DNA from: Closterium sp. Naga37s-1
Taxonomy: Eukaryota; Streptophyta; Zygnematophyceae; Desmidiales; Closteriaceae
NCBI GenBank assembly: GCA_947471745.1
Contig: CANJKZ010000092.1
Span: forward strand, 4,135,001 to 4,199,000
Length of the DNA stretch: 64,000 nt
Direction: 5' to 3'
Below, in pieces: positions 62,937 to 64,000 of this stretch (position 1 is its first letter; each line of letters starts with the position of its first letter). A model generated the notes under the pieces. The model was given only the letters and a program-made list of their open reading frames with translations, did not search any database and had not been told where the DNA came from. Position numbers and translations under genes: made by a program.

Positions 62937-64000
62937 GCGTTTTAGGCCACAGAAAAACATCAGTAGTCGATTTCAGCAATGTACGGTTCAGATCGAGTCT
63001 GAGCGCTCTGTTGAGAAGTGTGAAGTTTGAAGCAGGTTGGAATGTTAGCCGTCGATCAGATACGCCATTGACGCCTAGGATCAGTTATGATTCTGGTAAG
63101 AAAAATGAGTCGAAACCGTCAATCTGTATTTACTGGACAGTCAAGATCTATGCTGATTAATCAAAAACCAATCCACTAAGGTTGGAATGACAACCGTTGA
63201 TCCAATTAAGGTTGGATCTTCAACCGTCGATGTTTTCCCAAGCTGTGCTGCAGATCTCTATGGCCAGCTGAAACTTTTCAGCCGTCGATCGTGCAGTGAT
63301 TCTAAGGCCACGATCGAGTGATGTAAGTTTGTTGGCAGAACATTTTGCCCTGTTCGACAGCGAGGGTACCCCGCCAGAAACGCTTTGAGGTGACCTCGTT
63401 GGTTGGGCGGGAAACGGTTTGCGACCCTCTGCGACGAATCAAAATTCCCGCCAGCGCGAACGACCCCCCTGCGATGTCCTTGGTTTCCCGCCCAGCTGCT
63501 AAAACATGGCGGGAATTTTAACGGGGTGGTTTGACACCACAGCGCGCAGTAACAGTGACTGTCGACTAATCATTACAGCCCATCCCTGGTAAAATTTCAG
63601 ACCATTACCACACCATTGCCAATGTTACTTTTCAAATAAGTGGCCCCAATGCCAGACCAATGGGCTATTTAGGGATAGTCGCGCCAAACAAAAGGTATAA
63701 ACCAGTTGCACCAAAAATCCTTTCGACACACCTAACTAATGCTGGAACCGATCTGGAATACTCTATACATTTTCAGCACAAACATTTGGGTGGGGCTTTT
63801 GTTTTTACGTAGACCGTCGAACCCCCGGGCAGACCCCGCGGCTGGAAACAGTCCGCTTCAAAGGGCCGTTGAGGTGGAGCTTTTCGACCACCTCGGCCGT
63901 CTTCGGGTCGGCCAAAATGATTACACTGCCGGCGCTGTCCTACCAGTTGCATTTTGTCGCGACGCTGAACCATTTGGGCGACAGAGCCAAACCAAATGGT
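62937..64000. other. Right edge of the window, no complete gene
   Basis: Contains repeats of AAGGTTGGA...CAACCGT(C/T)GAT near 63177-63235. On the minus strand 63973-63812 has an open stretch (SVIILADPKTAEVVEKLHLN) preceded by an acceptor-like GGTAG. This could be the last exon of a gene extending beyond the window, but I do not recognise it. Confidence 0.3.

Noticed and set aside
63773..63973. 66-codon minus-strand ORF at the right edge
   Set aside because: The frame supplied by its ATG has no recognisable similarity; another frame looks more protein-like but cannot be assigned within the window.

Overview
The window is nuclear DNA from a streptophyte (land-plant lineage), on inference probably a zygnematophyte alga such as Closterium. 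Genes are split by many GT-AG introns. They include plant-type families: an OWL1/DNAJC11 J-protein, a GT37 fucosyltransferase, a WCRKC chloroplast thioredoxin, fasciclin proteins and MCM6. The retrotransposons prime from tRNA-Met. No bacterial operons, rRNA or CRISPR are present.

Layout. 605-8589 (+): 13-exon DNAJC11/OWL1 homologue. 10574-12233 (+): plastid-targeted DUF4346-like protein. 12402-12472 (+): tRNA-Gly(CCC). 13083-25815: Ty3/gypsy chromovirus on the minus strand, split by a full-length Ty1/copia element at 16335-23880 with a 5-bp target duplication. 26632-33513 (-): GT37 fucosyltransferase. 35067-37354 (-): secreted, probably GPI-anchored folate-receptor-like protein. 39107-42202 (+): WCRKC thioredoxin. 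42817-43952 and 45899-46811 (-): two related fasciclin-domain proteins, separated by a cluster of interleaved inverted repeats. 46933-47275: 343-bp TRIM element. 47402-50428: pogo-like DNA transposon. 51076-60616 (+): MCM6. 60987-61244 (-): small seed-maturation (LEA_SMP)-like protein. 61650-62927: 1.28-kb Mutator-like foldback element with a 9-bp target duplication.

The most unusual property is the state of the genes. Nearly every exon of the OWL1, GT37, WCRKC and MCM6 genes is accompanied in the adjacent introns by truncated, diverged copies of itself. At more than a dozen junctions between such local duplications lies a small palindrome of the form TTTTGA-N6-TCAAAA. Its six-base centre varies (GACGTC, GGCGCC, GTCGAC, GAATTC) but stays self-complementary, and the outer arms are sometimes extended by locus-specific sequence that is also self-complementary. 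The palindromes were seen only in genes and introns, not in the retrotransposons. This looks like a recurrent process of palindrome-associated local duplication and is the best candidate for something undescribed.

Functionally the genes are ordinary housekeeping, wall and plastid genes with no shared pathway. The gene models were assembled by eye from splice-site phase and family similarity; summed exon lengths keep the frame except where noted.
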